A stretch of DNA of 64,000 bases from Phragmites australis (Eukaryota > Streptophyta > Magnoliopsida > Poales > Poaceae). The number at the start of each line of letters is the position of its first letter. The stretch's first letter is position 1. Location of the stretch: assembly GCF_958298935.1 (NCBI RefSeq), contig NC_084939.1:22185501-22249500 (forward strand). The letters are read 5' to 3'. Both the position numbers and the translations under genes were made by a program. Below the pieces are notes generated by a model. It was given only the letters and a program-made list of their open reading frames with translations, had not been told where the DNA came from and did not search any database. Below are positions 53,481-64,000 of the stretch, piece by piece.

Positions 53481-56400
53481 CCAAATCTCCTCTTCCCCTC
53501 CCTTCATTTCTTTTTCGGGCCGCTCTTCACCTCCTTCTCCCGCTTGGGTCTCAGCCTGGCCTCTTCCGCACACGCCCTCCCTCTCCTGTGCGGGAACCGG
53601 CACTCAACAGGATTCACTCTCCACTCTTTCCTGATAGGCACCATAGGCTTTACCTCATTAAAGATTTCGCCTCTCTCCTTCTCAGCTTTAACTTCTTTCA
53701 ACTCCTGGGTATGCAACCTTTGCAACCCCTTTTTTTGAGAATGTGAAAGACCCAAAGGACACCAACGGGGCTGTGGTTTTGTTCTGGGAAGCAAGGACCT
53801 TTTTCCCACGCTTGGACCTCTGCTTAGTTCGGCCATGCTTGCTGATTTTGGCACCACTTTTTGTGTTACAACTATGTTGGCGCCATGCCCCCAGTGCTAA
53901 CAACTAAATCCATGTTAGCCAGCTGTTTTTGCACCTTTTCTTGCTCAATAGCTGACCTTTTTCTTTTGAGTTAAGGTCTGATTTCTTACTTGAATTAGCC
54001 TTTTCCTTCACACGATAAATCCTTTTTTACCACCTTTCTACCTCTCCCATTATTTGACCGATTCCTTGGCTCAAATTGGTCCTCTCTAGGATGAGATAGT
54101 CTATCAAACACTGGCAGTCTGGGTGCTGAAAACTCTGGATGGAATGTCTCAAAGGGCATTGGAGGTGGCGCCCATGGACCATACCAACCCCACGGCGGAC
54201 AAGGAGGTAGCACCGGAGGAAGAGGCCCCCATAGTATGTGCATTGGTAGCTTGAAAGGAGGAAATTGCGCTGCTGCATGCAAACCTTCCCGTCGCCAATC
54301 CCGACTGTCAAACTCATGTTTTGGAGGTGATCTTTGTCACTTGAAATTACTTGGCCGGCTAGTAACCTTTCGGCCAGTCCTACCATCCTCATACTTATCC
54401 AGAGGATCTTTGAATTTGAGCTTTGGCTTTTTAATCTTTTTGGTGTCCTTGTTCCTACTCTCACCTATCACCACATTCTTGCCCTTTGTTGACTCAACCT
54501 GAGATGACCGAACAAGCACCTTTTTGTTCTCAAAATTAATCACACATATAGGGACGGGTTGTTTATCTAACTTATGCCCCTCTGTCTTTAAATGGCCTGC
54601 AAACTTCAATCAACCTTCATTAATAGCTTATTGTAACTGCCGATGAAATGCATTGCAATCATTAGTGTTATAAGAAAAAGAATTATGCCACTTGCAATAT
54701 GCATATTTTCCTAATTCTTTAGGTGATGGTATTACATGATAATCAGACAGTCTAACTCTTTTTGTTTGCAACAAGAGATAAAAAAAATTCTACCAAATTT
54801 AGCACTATCAAATGTATATTTATCTCTTTTTCACCGATTCTTTCGTGGAAACGACTTTAAAGCTAAGCAAATGAATGATTCAAACTCCGCATGTACCCAT
54901 TCGGCTACACATTTATTTGTGCCTTTCTTGTCCGATATCTTAGAACTATCACTAATATTGGTCTCTTTAACTTCACCAAGTTTCAATCTTGTATCTCCGA
55001 TATAAAAATAATCATGAAACTTATGCTCCATCTGTGACCAAGTATGAGTTGAATTTGAAGCAAGTAAAGTAAACCATGTAAATGCAATGCTCGACAAACA
55101 CTACTATAGAATTTGCCTTATATGCCGACCCATCACTGTCGATTTCTTACGAGCCGACAGTGATGGAGTATCATTGTCGATTCATATCAAGGACCGGCAC
55201 TAAAAGTGCATTCGAAAAGAACCGGTAGTGAAACTTGACTATCACTGCTGATTCTAGTCACGAATCAGCAGTGATACTATCACTGCCAATCCTTCTTATG
55301 AACCGGCAGTGATGGGTTGACTATCACTATCGGCTCTAGCCACGAACTGGCAGTGACAGTTCGTCAAGTATCATTGCTGGTCCGTGTTACCAATCGGCAG
55401 TGATAATGTGTCTCATTGTCAGTTCGTGTTATGAACCAGCAGTGATAATGGATGACAGTTTATCTTAAAAAAATCATAACTTTTTCATACGAAGTCGGAT
55501 GAGGACACACTTTATATGAAAATTGTAGCTCTTGACAAGATATACAACTTTGTAGTTGAAAACTTTTTCATTTGATATTATCTAGATGTTCAATAATTTT
55601 TTTAAGGTTTAGACAGAAGAGATCAAAATGATTGCATATGTTATTATTATCACAAGCACTTTGTGGTAGGATGGTAAGAACGTATCGTGCGAGCTGAGTG
55701 ATCCCGAGTTCGCATGCCACAAACTGCACGCGTGCATAGTTCACATAAAAAATTGTGTTACTTGTGACTTGCGACTGCACGCGTGGGAGGTGCCTGGTCG
55801 GGCAAAAAAAATCACTTTTTTCGGGCAAAAAATGTCGATTCGGGCATCGACTGCCACTGCTGACTGAAGGCTTCAGCCGATAGTAATGACCGACTATCAC
55901 TGCTGACTGAAGCTATCAACCAGCACTGATAACATCTTCACTACCAGTCCTCAGGCCGACAATGATAGTCGGGACTATCACTACCTGTTGCCCACTGCCA
56001 GCTCTAAAACTGACAGTGAATACCACTTTGGAGCCGACATTGAACACACTTTTTGTAGTGGTGAAAGATAATGAAAATAATTTTGATTTCAATGCATTGC
56101 TACTGCAGGTCTATCCACATTGTGCAATAAATTAGCGGACATGCTCTATAGTGGTTCTATTATCCTTACTCGTGAATTTTATAAATTTTGGAATCATATC
56201 AATATAGCCAGGGTACGGTCTTTCATACGTATGTGCTACCTTTCTAGACTCCACCTTAAAATTACCTCGCAATACATGATCAATCCGCTCATCAATATTT
56301 TTAGACTCTATGCGTGGTTCGGTCTCAGGTGATGATGATGTTTTTCCTTTATTTTTTTAGTACAACCCAACTGCTCTTTTGGTCGGTAAAAACTGAATTT

Positions 56401-57540
56401 TTCCTTTCACTCGTATGGTCAGCAACCAAATCACGGGAGAGTTTGGTTTTTGTTGAAGTCTTGGTGCTGGAATTTTTTCTCTCCCTAAACTCTTCACCAA
56501 TCGAACACGTGCTGTGCTCAACCTCTTCTATTGCATGCGCACGGCATCTACTGCCTAAATTATGCCCATAATCAGCTATTATTGCCATTGTCAACGTGTC
56601 ATGGCTAAGGCCCGAACTGCTTAGGTGTTGTTCGGCCATCCTAATTTTTTTGACGTGCTACTGCTACTATGGTCAGCTACAATTATTGTAGCACCAATCT
56701 GACGCGTAACAGTACCATTACCGACAACGTCACCAGTAATCGGCAACTCTTCTTGTCTTTACTTTTCAAACTGATCGTTAATTCTTTTAGCACGAAATTC
56801 AGACAGTAACACAAAGACCTCCTTTACCTCAAGGATAGCCGACCTACTGTTTTTGATATATTTTTGCATAGCTAAGCTTGCTGTTTTCGACATAATAGAC
56901 TCAGAACAAGCACTGTTTTGCTCGCTGCTACTATAGCCAAACTACTTTTCACAGCTTCTGTAAATAAGTTACTGTTCACCTCCGAACCAATTACTGAAAT
57001 TTCATTTTTACCAACCTTAGCAACAACAGTTGGCAGTACTTCTTCCTCTTCCTCAATACTAGGCGACAATTCAACAGTAGTCAGCCTTTGTTCTTTTCTT
57101 TCAATTACAGCCAACTTCTCTTTTTCTAAAACTGACTTACTTCTTACTTATAAAATAAGTATTAAGACACTCTCTCAAGTCTTTGCGTATTTTAGTTGTA
57201 ATAACTTCTAAATTAGCTCTTAACTTTTCTTCTTCAAATTGCCTCCCAATACTTTTAGATCCTATATGTTGCTTGGCTTCGAGCTGAGTCGACGTGGAAT
57301 CAACTTGTCATTCTGGGCTAAAAGTATATGGCTTTGAAGTATCACAAGAATATGATGTTGCGGGATGCACATATGGTGTATCTTGTTTGGGGACACTAAA
57401 ATAGCCTTCTGGCAATAAACTATAAGGAATACCGGAACTTTGGAGTGGTGTAGGGGATACACTATATGATACAATGTTGTATGGAGGCACATGCATCCTT
57501 GCTGAATTTCCGTCTATTCGGTTATAATCATTAGTGGCGT
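53480..57540 (-). pseudogene. Ty3-gypsy gag (Tat/RIRE2-like), minus strand, interrupted
   Basis: Right to left: a Pro/Tyr/Ser-rich N-terminus (57559-57308, PPYNIVSYSVSPTPLQSS); charged mid-part (57114-56349); then, after a 962-bp CACTA insertion, the gag core (55097-54831, IAFTWFTLLASNSTHTWSQM and KFHDYFYIGDTRLKLGEV); a CCHC-like motif (about 54690, YCKWHNSFSYNTNDCNAFHR); AINEG, then KDPLDKYEDGRTGRK (54609-54337); a Pro-rich tail (54282-53995); and the gag-pol linker (53857-53504, WCPLGLSHSQKKGLQRLHTQ). Pol is missing on the left. Many frameshifts. Confidence 0.75.
55099..56060. mobile_element. Non-autonomous CACTA element inside gag
   Basis: The left end is CACTACTATAGAATTTG, the right end CACTTTTTGTAGTG; in between, ACCGGCAGTGATA, GCCGACAGTGATG and related motifs fill both sides. 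AAA precedes the left end (55096-55098); on the right, GTG stands between the GTAGTG end and AAA (56064-56066). No coding capacity. Inner AT-rich modules match 25000-25800. Confidence 0.8.
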
Positions 57541-57542
57541 AC

Positions 57543-58888
57543 TGTCGGTGGATGAACACCGCAACCGGGGATCCTGAGAGACCCCCTTTGAGATTCGGCC
57601 GGGGGGTTGATTCTGGATCTACCTTGTATGTGGGATTAATGCGAGTGTATGGGATCTAGGCGGGACGGACGATCGTCGGCTAGTAGGAGTAAATGCACAA
57701 AGGATTTTAGACAGGTTCGGACCGCACGGAGCGTAATACCCTACTTCTGTGTGTCTGATGTGCTATTAATGCTCTTGGAATGCCTTTCTCTGGATCTGTG
57801 TGTTTCAAGGTTTTTTGGTCTATCTATCAAGTCTTGAGCTTCGGTCTTCAAGTGCCAATCTCACTGAACTTGATGAACTTCTAACTTAACTTCCTGAACA
57901 TCTTAAGCCTCTTGGCTTCCACTTGTCTTTCTTCGAAGTGCTCCCCCCTTTTATCCTATCGGGGGAGGTTCGGCGTGCCCGGAACAGGGGCACAAGTTTC
58001 CGTAAGCCATAACTGGAAAGAAATCATTATGGGTCTACAGTTTGATGTTACAAGGGTTGAAAATACGCCCTTCGGTCGGTCCCGTCAGTCTTTGCGCCCC
58101 AATTTTAGCAGGTGTAGAAGGGGGGGCCCACCGGCCAGCCGCTGAATATCCCCGCATGTCCGTCCGGTCAGAGTAGATCTGACACGGTCTAACGCGGTAG
58201 GGTGGCAGGCGATACGCCTCGAGCCTATCGACGATATATCCAAGCCGTCTTCCTTTATGGGCCCCGTAGGGTGACGTGCGATGGGACCCGTCGCATTAAT
58301 TGTCCCCACGCCTCCCTGCCGCGTGGTGGCAGGGACTAACGTACTCAGTACGACAGGCGTGGGGGGAGTGGTTTGATGTGACAAGCCACGCTCCCTCTTA
58401 AATGCAGCATCAGGCTTCCCACCGATTGACACCTCACCGTGGAGCCCTTGTGGGGTCCACCAGCAAGGGGCTTCTCAGGTCCTCGGGGAACTCTGGGTGC
58501 TCAGAGACCAACTGTTCTTGGCCCCGAGCACCCTCTCTCGGATTCGTCTCTTCTAGGGTCCTCGGGGAACTTCAGGTACTTGAGGGCCAACTGTTCATGG
58601 CCCTGAGCACCCCTCCTGGAACTGGCTCTTCTCGGGTCCTCAGGGAACTCCGGGTACTCGGGGGCCAACTGTTCATGGCCCCAAGCACCCCTCCCGGAAC
58701 TGGCTCTTCTCGGGTCCTCAGGGAACTCTGCGTACTCGGGGACCAACTGTTCTTGGCCCCGAGCACCCCTCCCGGAACTGTCTTTTCTCGGCCCCGGGGA
58801 GATGGACCCTGAGGGATGGCGCCACATGGTATTGCCCTGTACTGGCCTCAGAACTCGGGAATCCCTGGTTCCCATATCACCGACCACA
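57543..58888 (+). mobile_element. 5' LTR of the gypsy family seen as solo LTR at 34096
   Basis: Starts TGTCGGTGGATGAACACC, contains GAGATTCGGCCGGGGGG and CAGGTTCGGACCGCACGGAGCG-like text as in the solo copy, carries the CCCCGAGCACCC minisatellite (58470-58800) and ends ATCACCGACCACA. About 1.35 kb. Gag follows 460 bases downstream, which fixes it as a 5' LTR. The 3' LTR is absent. Confidence 0.8.
58470..58800. repeat. Minisatellite in the 5' LTR
   Basis: Four to five units of about 62 bp: GGTCCTCGGGGAACTC, GGGTACTCGGGGGCCAACTG, TTCATGGCCCCGAGCACCCC, CTCCCGGAACTGGCTCTTCT. Related to the repeat at 34990-35390 but with a different unit length and spacing. Confidence 0.8.
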
Positions 58889-59346
58889 GCCCCCGGGCCC
58901 ATCGGCAGGCGATGGCCCAGAGACTGCGGATGGGGCCCTATTTCTTCGAGGCCGATCACAACTTTGGTGCCACATGGTTTCTGTCGCCAGGTGCCGAAAT
59001 CATTGCGGGCCTTGCAGCTTTTTGGCCCTGGCTCTTGGTATAGCCCAAGAAGGAAACCGAAAGGGCATGTGCCCATCCGACTTTCGAGGGAAGTGAGGAT
59101 GAGGCGGGAGGCGCGCCTGGCAACCGCGTGGATCGAGGGAGATGCGCCTTGCATATTGCACCGAGGAATGAGGTGTTTGAACTCCCCACGATAGAAAAGG
59201 AGAGGGGCAACGAATCGTTACCCCCTCATGCCATTCTTGCAGTTGCCATCTCTTGCCTTTGTCTTTCTTGCGCACTGGGAGCTTTCTCTCCAGCCCTCAG
59301 TGCACCTTGTCTCTAGTCTCCTCCAGCGCACTTCCCACCCCCGAAA
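58889..59346 (+). other. Retroelement leader between LTR and gag
   Basis: Untranslated leader containing the expected position of the primer binding site (directly after 58888: GCCCCCGGGCCCATCGG), which I could not match to a known tRNA. Overlapping reading frames here are not supported as genes. Confidence 0.4.
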
Positions 59347-60240
59347 ATGCCGAGGGCAGGAAGCGGCCGTCGGGATGCATCTAGCACCAGCAGCGTCCTA
59401 CCGAGGTCCCGCCTCATGAACGAGGAGGGCGCAGAGAAGGTCCGGAAGCTAATGGTCCCCGCTGGCCAGCAGGGAGCGTCGGCGGTGACGCCGGCCAGCC
59501 ACCCGCCCACCCCGCGTAGGTCCGGGAAGATCGTGATCTTTGCCGGCCTGGTGCCACCGTTTTTGGCGTTTCTTCTGCAAGTGCTGAACACCTTCGGCGC
59601 CCAGTTGGCCCAGCTGAGTCCAAACTCAGTGGTCATCCTGGCGGTCTTCACCCACCTCTGCGAGGTGTTCATGGGGGTGCCGCCGTCAGTCACGCTCTTT
59701 TGGCATTTCTTCATCCTTCGAGCGGCCGGGAAGAAGAAGGGGTCGGACAAGGTAGAGGTCGTGGGCTGCTGCAACTTCCGCCTGCGGGAGGGATTCGGCG
59801 ACACCTACATCCCGCAGGTGTTGCGTGGCAAGTGGGATGACTGGCGCCAGGACTGGGTTTACGTCGACGTCAGGAGGTACGGGCCGTGAAGGACGTCCCT
59901 GCCATCACTGCCGACAATAGCAGTCTCGAGGCTCAGGTTAAGAACGCCGAGGAGGAGCTGGATGCCGTCCTCGCAGAGTGGACGAATGTGAAGCTGATGA
60001 TGTGGGATATCCTTCGACGGGCGCGGGACTCCGTGGAGGTAGTCGGGCTCGGGAGTGTATTTGTGGGTTCCCAGTGGATGGAAACGGAAACGATAGGCCA
60101 CCTCGCCCTCGGGTTCTCAGAGATCGCCCGGCGCCTCGAGGCCCTCCCTGCCGTTGTCCCGGAGCTGGCGACCCGGGAGGGGCGTGCGCTGGCCCAAGGT
60201 GTGGCCGAGCACGTTCTTGCCTCCAGGATGATTCTGAGCT
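59347..60240 (+). pseudogene. Gypsy gag with transposase_28-type domain, truncated
   Basis: A 180-codon open frame from ATG 59347: basic, Ser-rich start (MPRAGSGRRDAS), then the domain annotated in plants as putative gypsy-type transposon (PF04195): GLVPPFLAFLLQVLNTFGAQ, LSPNSVVILAVFTHLCEVFM, VPPSVTLFWHFFIL, GCCNFRLREGF, VLRGKWDDWRQDWVYVD. The frame shifts near 59880 and continues as a Glu/Ala-rich helical part (LEAQVKNAEEELDAVLAEWT, HLALGFSEIARRLEALPAVV) to about 60240, where the sequence becomes antisense pol. Grass gypsy elements of this group carry such a gag N-terminus. Confidence 0.75.
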
Positions 60241-60490
60241 GGTTCGGCGTTGCAGGGCATGCTAGTTCCACGCAAAGCAGATTCACCAGCCAGCTCAGGC
60301 TCTTAATACCATCCCCTTCATCCTGGTCGGCAGGCAGGATGGATGGCCGTGTGAGCCTTTCTTCAAAGGTTCCAGCCGGGACGAGCGTCCGGGCGGAGGC
60401 TAGGCGGGAGAGGTCATTGGCCAGAGTGTTGTCGCGGTGAGGTATATGCTGCAGCTCCAGACCGTCGAAGTGCCGCTCCAGCCTCCTGAC
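60240..60490 (-). pseudogene. Inverted gypsy RNase H scrap
   Basis: On the minus strand from 60490: VRRLERHFDGLELQHIPHRD, NTLANDLSRLASARTLVPAG, TFEERLTRPSIL. This is the end of RNase H and the following linker of a Tat-type gypsy pol (the HIPRxDNxxADxLSR block). It abuts the plus-strand gag head-on at about 60240 and the next LTR at 60491. Confidence 0.65.
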
Positions 60491-63400
60491 TGTAACACCC
60501 TGATTTTCAGATTTCTCAAATTTCTAAAAATTTCCAAGATTATTGAATAGCTTCAATAGTAGTATGGGTTTAAAACCTATTTTCTTAATCAATCAATCAA
60601 TATAGGTTATTATTTTGTGTGCATTGCATGCTGAGTTTTGTTAGGAGCCAGGTAAATGCATTAGAGTTTTTTTTTCTTTTCTTTCTCTTTAGTGTTTTGA
60701 GTGAAAAAGATTTTGAAAAGATGTTTACAAAACTCAGTAGTGAATAAGCTAAGGATTTTAATGATTGAAATTCAAAATCTTTGAATTCATCATCTATTCA
60801 ATTCTTGATCATACCTGATCCTTCTCCAGGTCAATTTAAAACTTATCCAAATTCTTGTTTAAAGTCAATCTCTCCTCTTTCTTAAATTCTACTCAAAATC
60901 TAAATTCAAATTCCATATCTACTCATATTCGTGTTCAACCTCATCTTTTTCGTTTCTCTTAAATTCACTCCGAGCTCAATTCAAATTCAAACCCTATTCA
61001 AATTACTCTGCAAAAGTTTCTTTTCTAAACCCTAGATATACCTAAAGTATCTTTGAGCTCAATCTTGCTCAAGTCCAAACCCTTATCCAAGTCTTCTAGA
61101 TGGCCCAACAAAGGATCCACGAAATCTGCAAATTTTCGTGGATTCGTGGACAGCCTCATCTTCTCATGATGTTTCGGAGTTCAAAACAGCCTCAAATGCA
61201 AATCTTGACAATACCAAAGTTGTAGGTCGTGTTGAGATCTTTGGTTTGAACCTATGGAAGTCCTCTTTTGGATAATGGAGCTAGGAGTTATGGCCCCCGA
61301 AATCAGTGCAGTGCAGAGAAGTTCGAGTTCAAACAGTTTATCTTGTGGTGCATTTTTGGAAATCAATATGGCGTTTTCAGAAGTTCCAATGACTACCAAA
61401 GTTGTAGATCTTTTCTATTAATACAATTTAGAATCAAGAAACGTCCAATTTGGAGTCCGTACGAGGGAGATATCATCCTCGGAATAGAGAGCTGCAAAAA
61501 AGGAAATCGTAACCGACTCGAACTCGAATCCGATTCGTGTTCGGTTTGGACTCCACCTCAACCAGGCGCCCCTAGCCCTATATACATGAGTTGCACGCCC
61601 TCTCCTACCCCTATTCCATGCCCCTAAGCCCTAGGAGTCACTGTTGCCCTGTCCGTAAGTCGCCGGAGCGCCGCCGTTTGCCGGAGCCGCCGCCACCGCC
61701 GCCCATGATGCGCTACGTCATCTTCTCCGCAAATCCTCCTTCCTCGACCATCAAAGAAAGGTGAGGACCCCTTCTTATCCTCCCTTAATACTGTTTTAGC
61801 ATCATACTAAGTCCCTAGCCAAGCTCTAGCCCCGGCCAAAGCCCGATCTACACTGCCACGGTAGTCGCCGTCATGGACAGCCGTGCTGTAGCAGATTGGC
61901 ATCGATGTTCCTGACCGACCAGAGGTCAAATCACCAAGCCCTTTCACCGGTGCATGTCCCATGATGTTCCCCACGCCCTCACAAACCAGTTCGGCCAGTA
62001 GAGCAACCAAACTACCGCAATCAAGGTTGACATACCCGTTGTCCGGTTTCTGGACGTGTTCTGCGCACACACCGGATTTGCATTTGTGTCCCCCGTCAAT
62101 CCGAAAGCCGTATGGATGCACCAACTAAGTCACGGTGTGTCCCATCGAGTCTTCTATGTTACCCTAGGAGCCCATCCCCGTTTGTACAGCGACACGACCA
62201 GGACACCATTGCCAATCACAGCACGTCGCAGCCATCACCCGTCTCAGCTATGCTGATCGTTCTTCCTCTCAATGGATGATCTACCCAAAACTATATCATA
62301 ACATTGTGTTCCCGAGTTATATGAACATCTCTATTCAAACGGTTTCTCAAATTTCATAGCCAATCTCTGGGAACGCTAGCGTCTTCGTTCTTGAATCTGT
62401 TCGCGGTCACCACCAAACCTAGCATCAGTCATCGCTATTTTACCACTACCTCGAATGACCCCTTACAAAACCAACCATACCGCTGAGTTAATCTTTCCGC
62501 GTTCTACGCCATACTTCCCTCATTTCACTGAAACGCCACCGAAGCCGACATCGATATCTGTGGCCACATGCCCGATCGCCATCTCCAACGAAACTCGAAC
62601 CACCACCGCCACATAGAGTCACCAGTAGTATCCTTAACCTAGAAACGCAACCTTCGACCTTTTTGATTCATCATAGGTGGTCGATACTAGATCTCAGCGT
62701 ATCATTTTTTTAATCCAAGATGGTACTTACATAGCATACCAAGTCAGTGCCACATCATTCTCCTTAGCCTAGTCAGTGAAGTCTAGTATGCCCTACACTT
62801 CTTGAATCTTGCATAATAATGTTGTCAAGTCTGACACAGTGATTGTGCGATAAAGCCTTTCCTATAGTTCCGGAAATTAGCATTTTCTTTTCAGTCTAAT
62901 CCATCTCTCGAAAGCTGTTTTATTTTCATGTTAACTCCGATTTAGACGATTCTTGCGTCTAAATGTTTCTAAAATCTTACCTATCCAACCATAGTGTTTT
63001 TAAAGTGTTTTGAAAATATTTGGTATGTTGTTCTTAGTGTTTGCTTTGTGTTGTTTGTCGATAGTTCTCGCGATTAGTCGATAACGTTTCGAAGCAGTTC
63101 GAGGGACTTCGAGACTAAGATTTCGACAACACTGAGCAGCATTGGGTAAGAGGCAAGTGTCCTTGATCATATTGAACCTATGTTTTTAAATGTTTCGTTT
63201 TACAAAACTGCATGCAATGTCTGTCAATATGATGGGTAGTTACCTATGTTAGGGTTTTTCTTAGATTTTCCCTTATCGTCCCTTGGAACCTAGATGGTTT
63301 ATGGTTAGTTGTCTTTGTGGGTAGATTGCTTAGCCATGCTTTTGGGATGTTAAGAAGTGTCATAATCTTGACTAATGAACATATGCAACATTGATGGTTA

Positions 63401-64000
63401 ATTTGTTAATGGTCTAGCAACATGGAACCTTAGGCCTTGAGCATAGGGATGTTGGTGATAGTGGTCATGGTTATGATGTTGGTTTAGTGTTTGCTCAAGT
63501 AACCTGAGTAAGGACCGGTTCGTGGAGCGCCAACCCAAGAAGTAACGTACCAACCACGAGGCTGATATGGGTAAGGCGTGACATACTGATTAGAGTCTAT
63601 CCAGTGTGTGTTGGGTCAGCACAAAAGGAGGCTTCTGGGTAGGAGCTTAGCTTGCGTAAGCCTGACGGTGAAACCTAGTGGGCAGACACATACTGGATTA
63701 GTATCTGGTTAGTGGCAAATGTCATGCAGTGATTCTTGGTGGCACACCACTGGCGTGTGTTAAGTGTTTCTCGAACACGGCAACATGGAATTCACTGACT
63801 CATGGGGAACGCTGGACAACCTCTGCAGAGTGTAAAACTGTTATAACAGCCGTGCTTATGGATATGAGAGACTTGGATCCTCACATGATTAGTGGGTTGT
63901 GGTTATGAGTTTGATTGTGGTTATGAGTTTGGTTATGGTTATGGTTCTGGTATAGGGAGTACTAGATGGTTGTGGTTATAGTTCTGGTACAGGGAGTACT
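60491..64000 (+). mobile_element. Long Ty3-gypsy LTR, cut by the window end
   Basis: Starts TGTAACACCCTGATTTTCAG and runs beyond the window (more than 3.5 kb). 63400-63900 contains CGTGGAGCGCCAACCC, GTTTCTCGAACACGGCAACATG, CATGGGGAACGCTGG and CCGTGCTTATGGATATGAGA, a style known from large Tekay-type grass LTRs. A possible TATA (CCCTATATACATGAG) lies near 61577. The last 100 bases repeat GGTTATGGTT/GGTTCTGGTA(C/T)AGGGAGTACT. No gene is supported inside, although several short frames exist. Confidence 0.65.
63895..64000. repeat. GTTATGGTT-type degenerate repeat
   Basis: TGTGGTTATGAGTTTG is followed by further TGTGGTTATGAGTTTGGTTATG and two copies of GGTTCTGGTA(T/C)AGGGAGTACT separated by AGATGGTTGTGGTTATA. 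The repeat continues past the window end. Confidence 0.6.

Noticed and set aside
58402..59275. 217-codon minus-strand frame and 136-codon plus-strand frame
   Set aside because: Same cause: LTR minisatellite and leader of the 57543 element; repeated peptide units mirror the DNA repeat.
61807..62256. Short frames of about 65-105 codons on both strands
   Set aside because: They lie inside the long gypsy LTR with no motifs or splice context.

Overview
The window is plant nuclear DNA, most likely from a grass (Poaceae). The grounds are several CACTA (En/Spm-type) DNA transposons with two-gene TNP2 / Ptta-En/Spm architecture, Ty3-gypsy and Ty1-copia LTR elements with TG...CA termini and initiator-tRNA-like primer sites, a plant LINE, a Stowaway-type MITE, and spliced genes with GC-rich exons (an ankyrin-PGG family pair and a class III peroxidase remnant). 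I cannot name the species. No bacterial operons, CRISPR arrays, rRNA or tRNA genes were seen.

Layout: 140-6521 is the 5' part of a CACTA element (decayed TNP2 transposase, then a decayed second gene) cut by a copia LTR (6522-8544) that leads into a decayed gag (to about 10436). 10437-12224 is the 3' end of another CACTA family, abutting a LINE 3' fragment (12225-12822). 12832-17240 is a minus-strand gypsy element (LTR, integrase, RNase H, end of RT). 17250-19834 is the 3' half of a third CACTA family whose second gene encodes an Ulp1-like protease domain.

19835-24243 holds the best gene candidate: a four-exon ankyrin-repeat/PGG-type membrane protein gene with a TATA box and repeated upstream modules. 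A second, broken copy with the same upstream region lies at 40840-46003. It is hit by a 2.04-kb long-inverted-repeat element with a 9-bp target duplication, an internal deletion, a stop codon and a copia LTR.

24671-28790 contains minus-strand CACTA pieces. 29380-30134 is a 5'-truncated, frameshifted peroxidase pseudogene. 31070-35549 is a LINE carrying a nested CACTA element (AAA duplication) and a solo gypsy-type LTR (CCTAC duplication); the uninterrupted LINE copy at 12225 lets both insertion sites be read precisely. 35839-37000 is a second long-inverted-repeat element. 37032-40836 is a Stowaway-like MITE split by a 3.6-kb LTR element whose interior carries a long, unrecognised, nearly open reading frame.

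46004-46714 is a second copia LTR cut by a further CACTA element (46715-53174). 53175-57542 holds a gypsy LTR fragment and a minus-strand gypsy gag interrupted by a 962-bp CACTA-like element. 57543-60490 is a 5' LTR plus gag of the same family as the solo LTR, joined to an opposite-strand pol scrap. 60491 to the end is part of a long gypsy LTR. The window is therefore mostly nested, truncated transposons around one ankyrin gene, its broken duplicate and a peroxidase remnant. Coordinates of repeat ends were read by eye; family names rest on recognised motifs, not on database searches.
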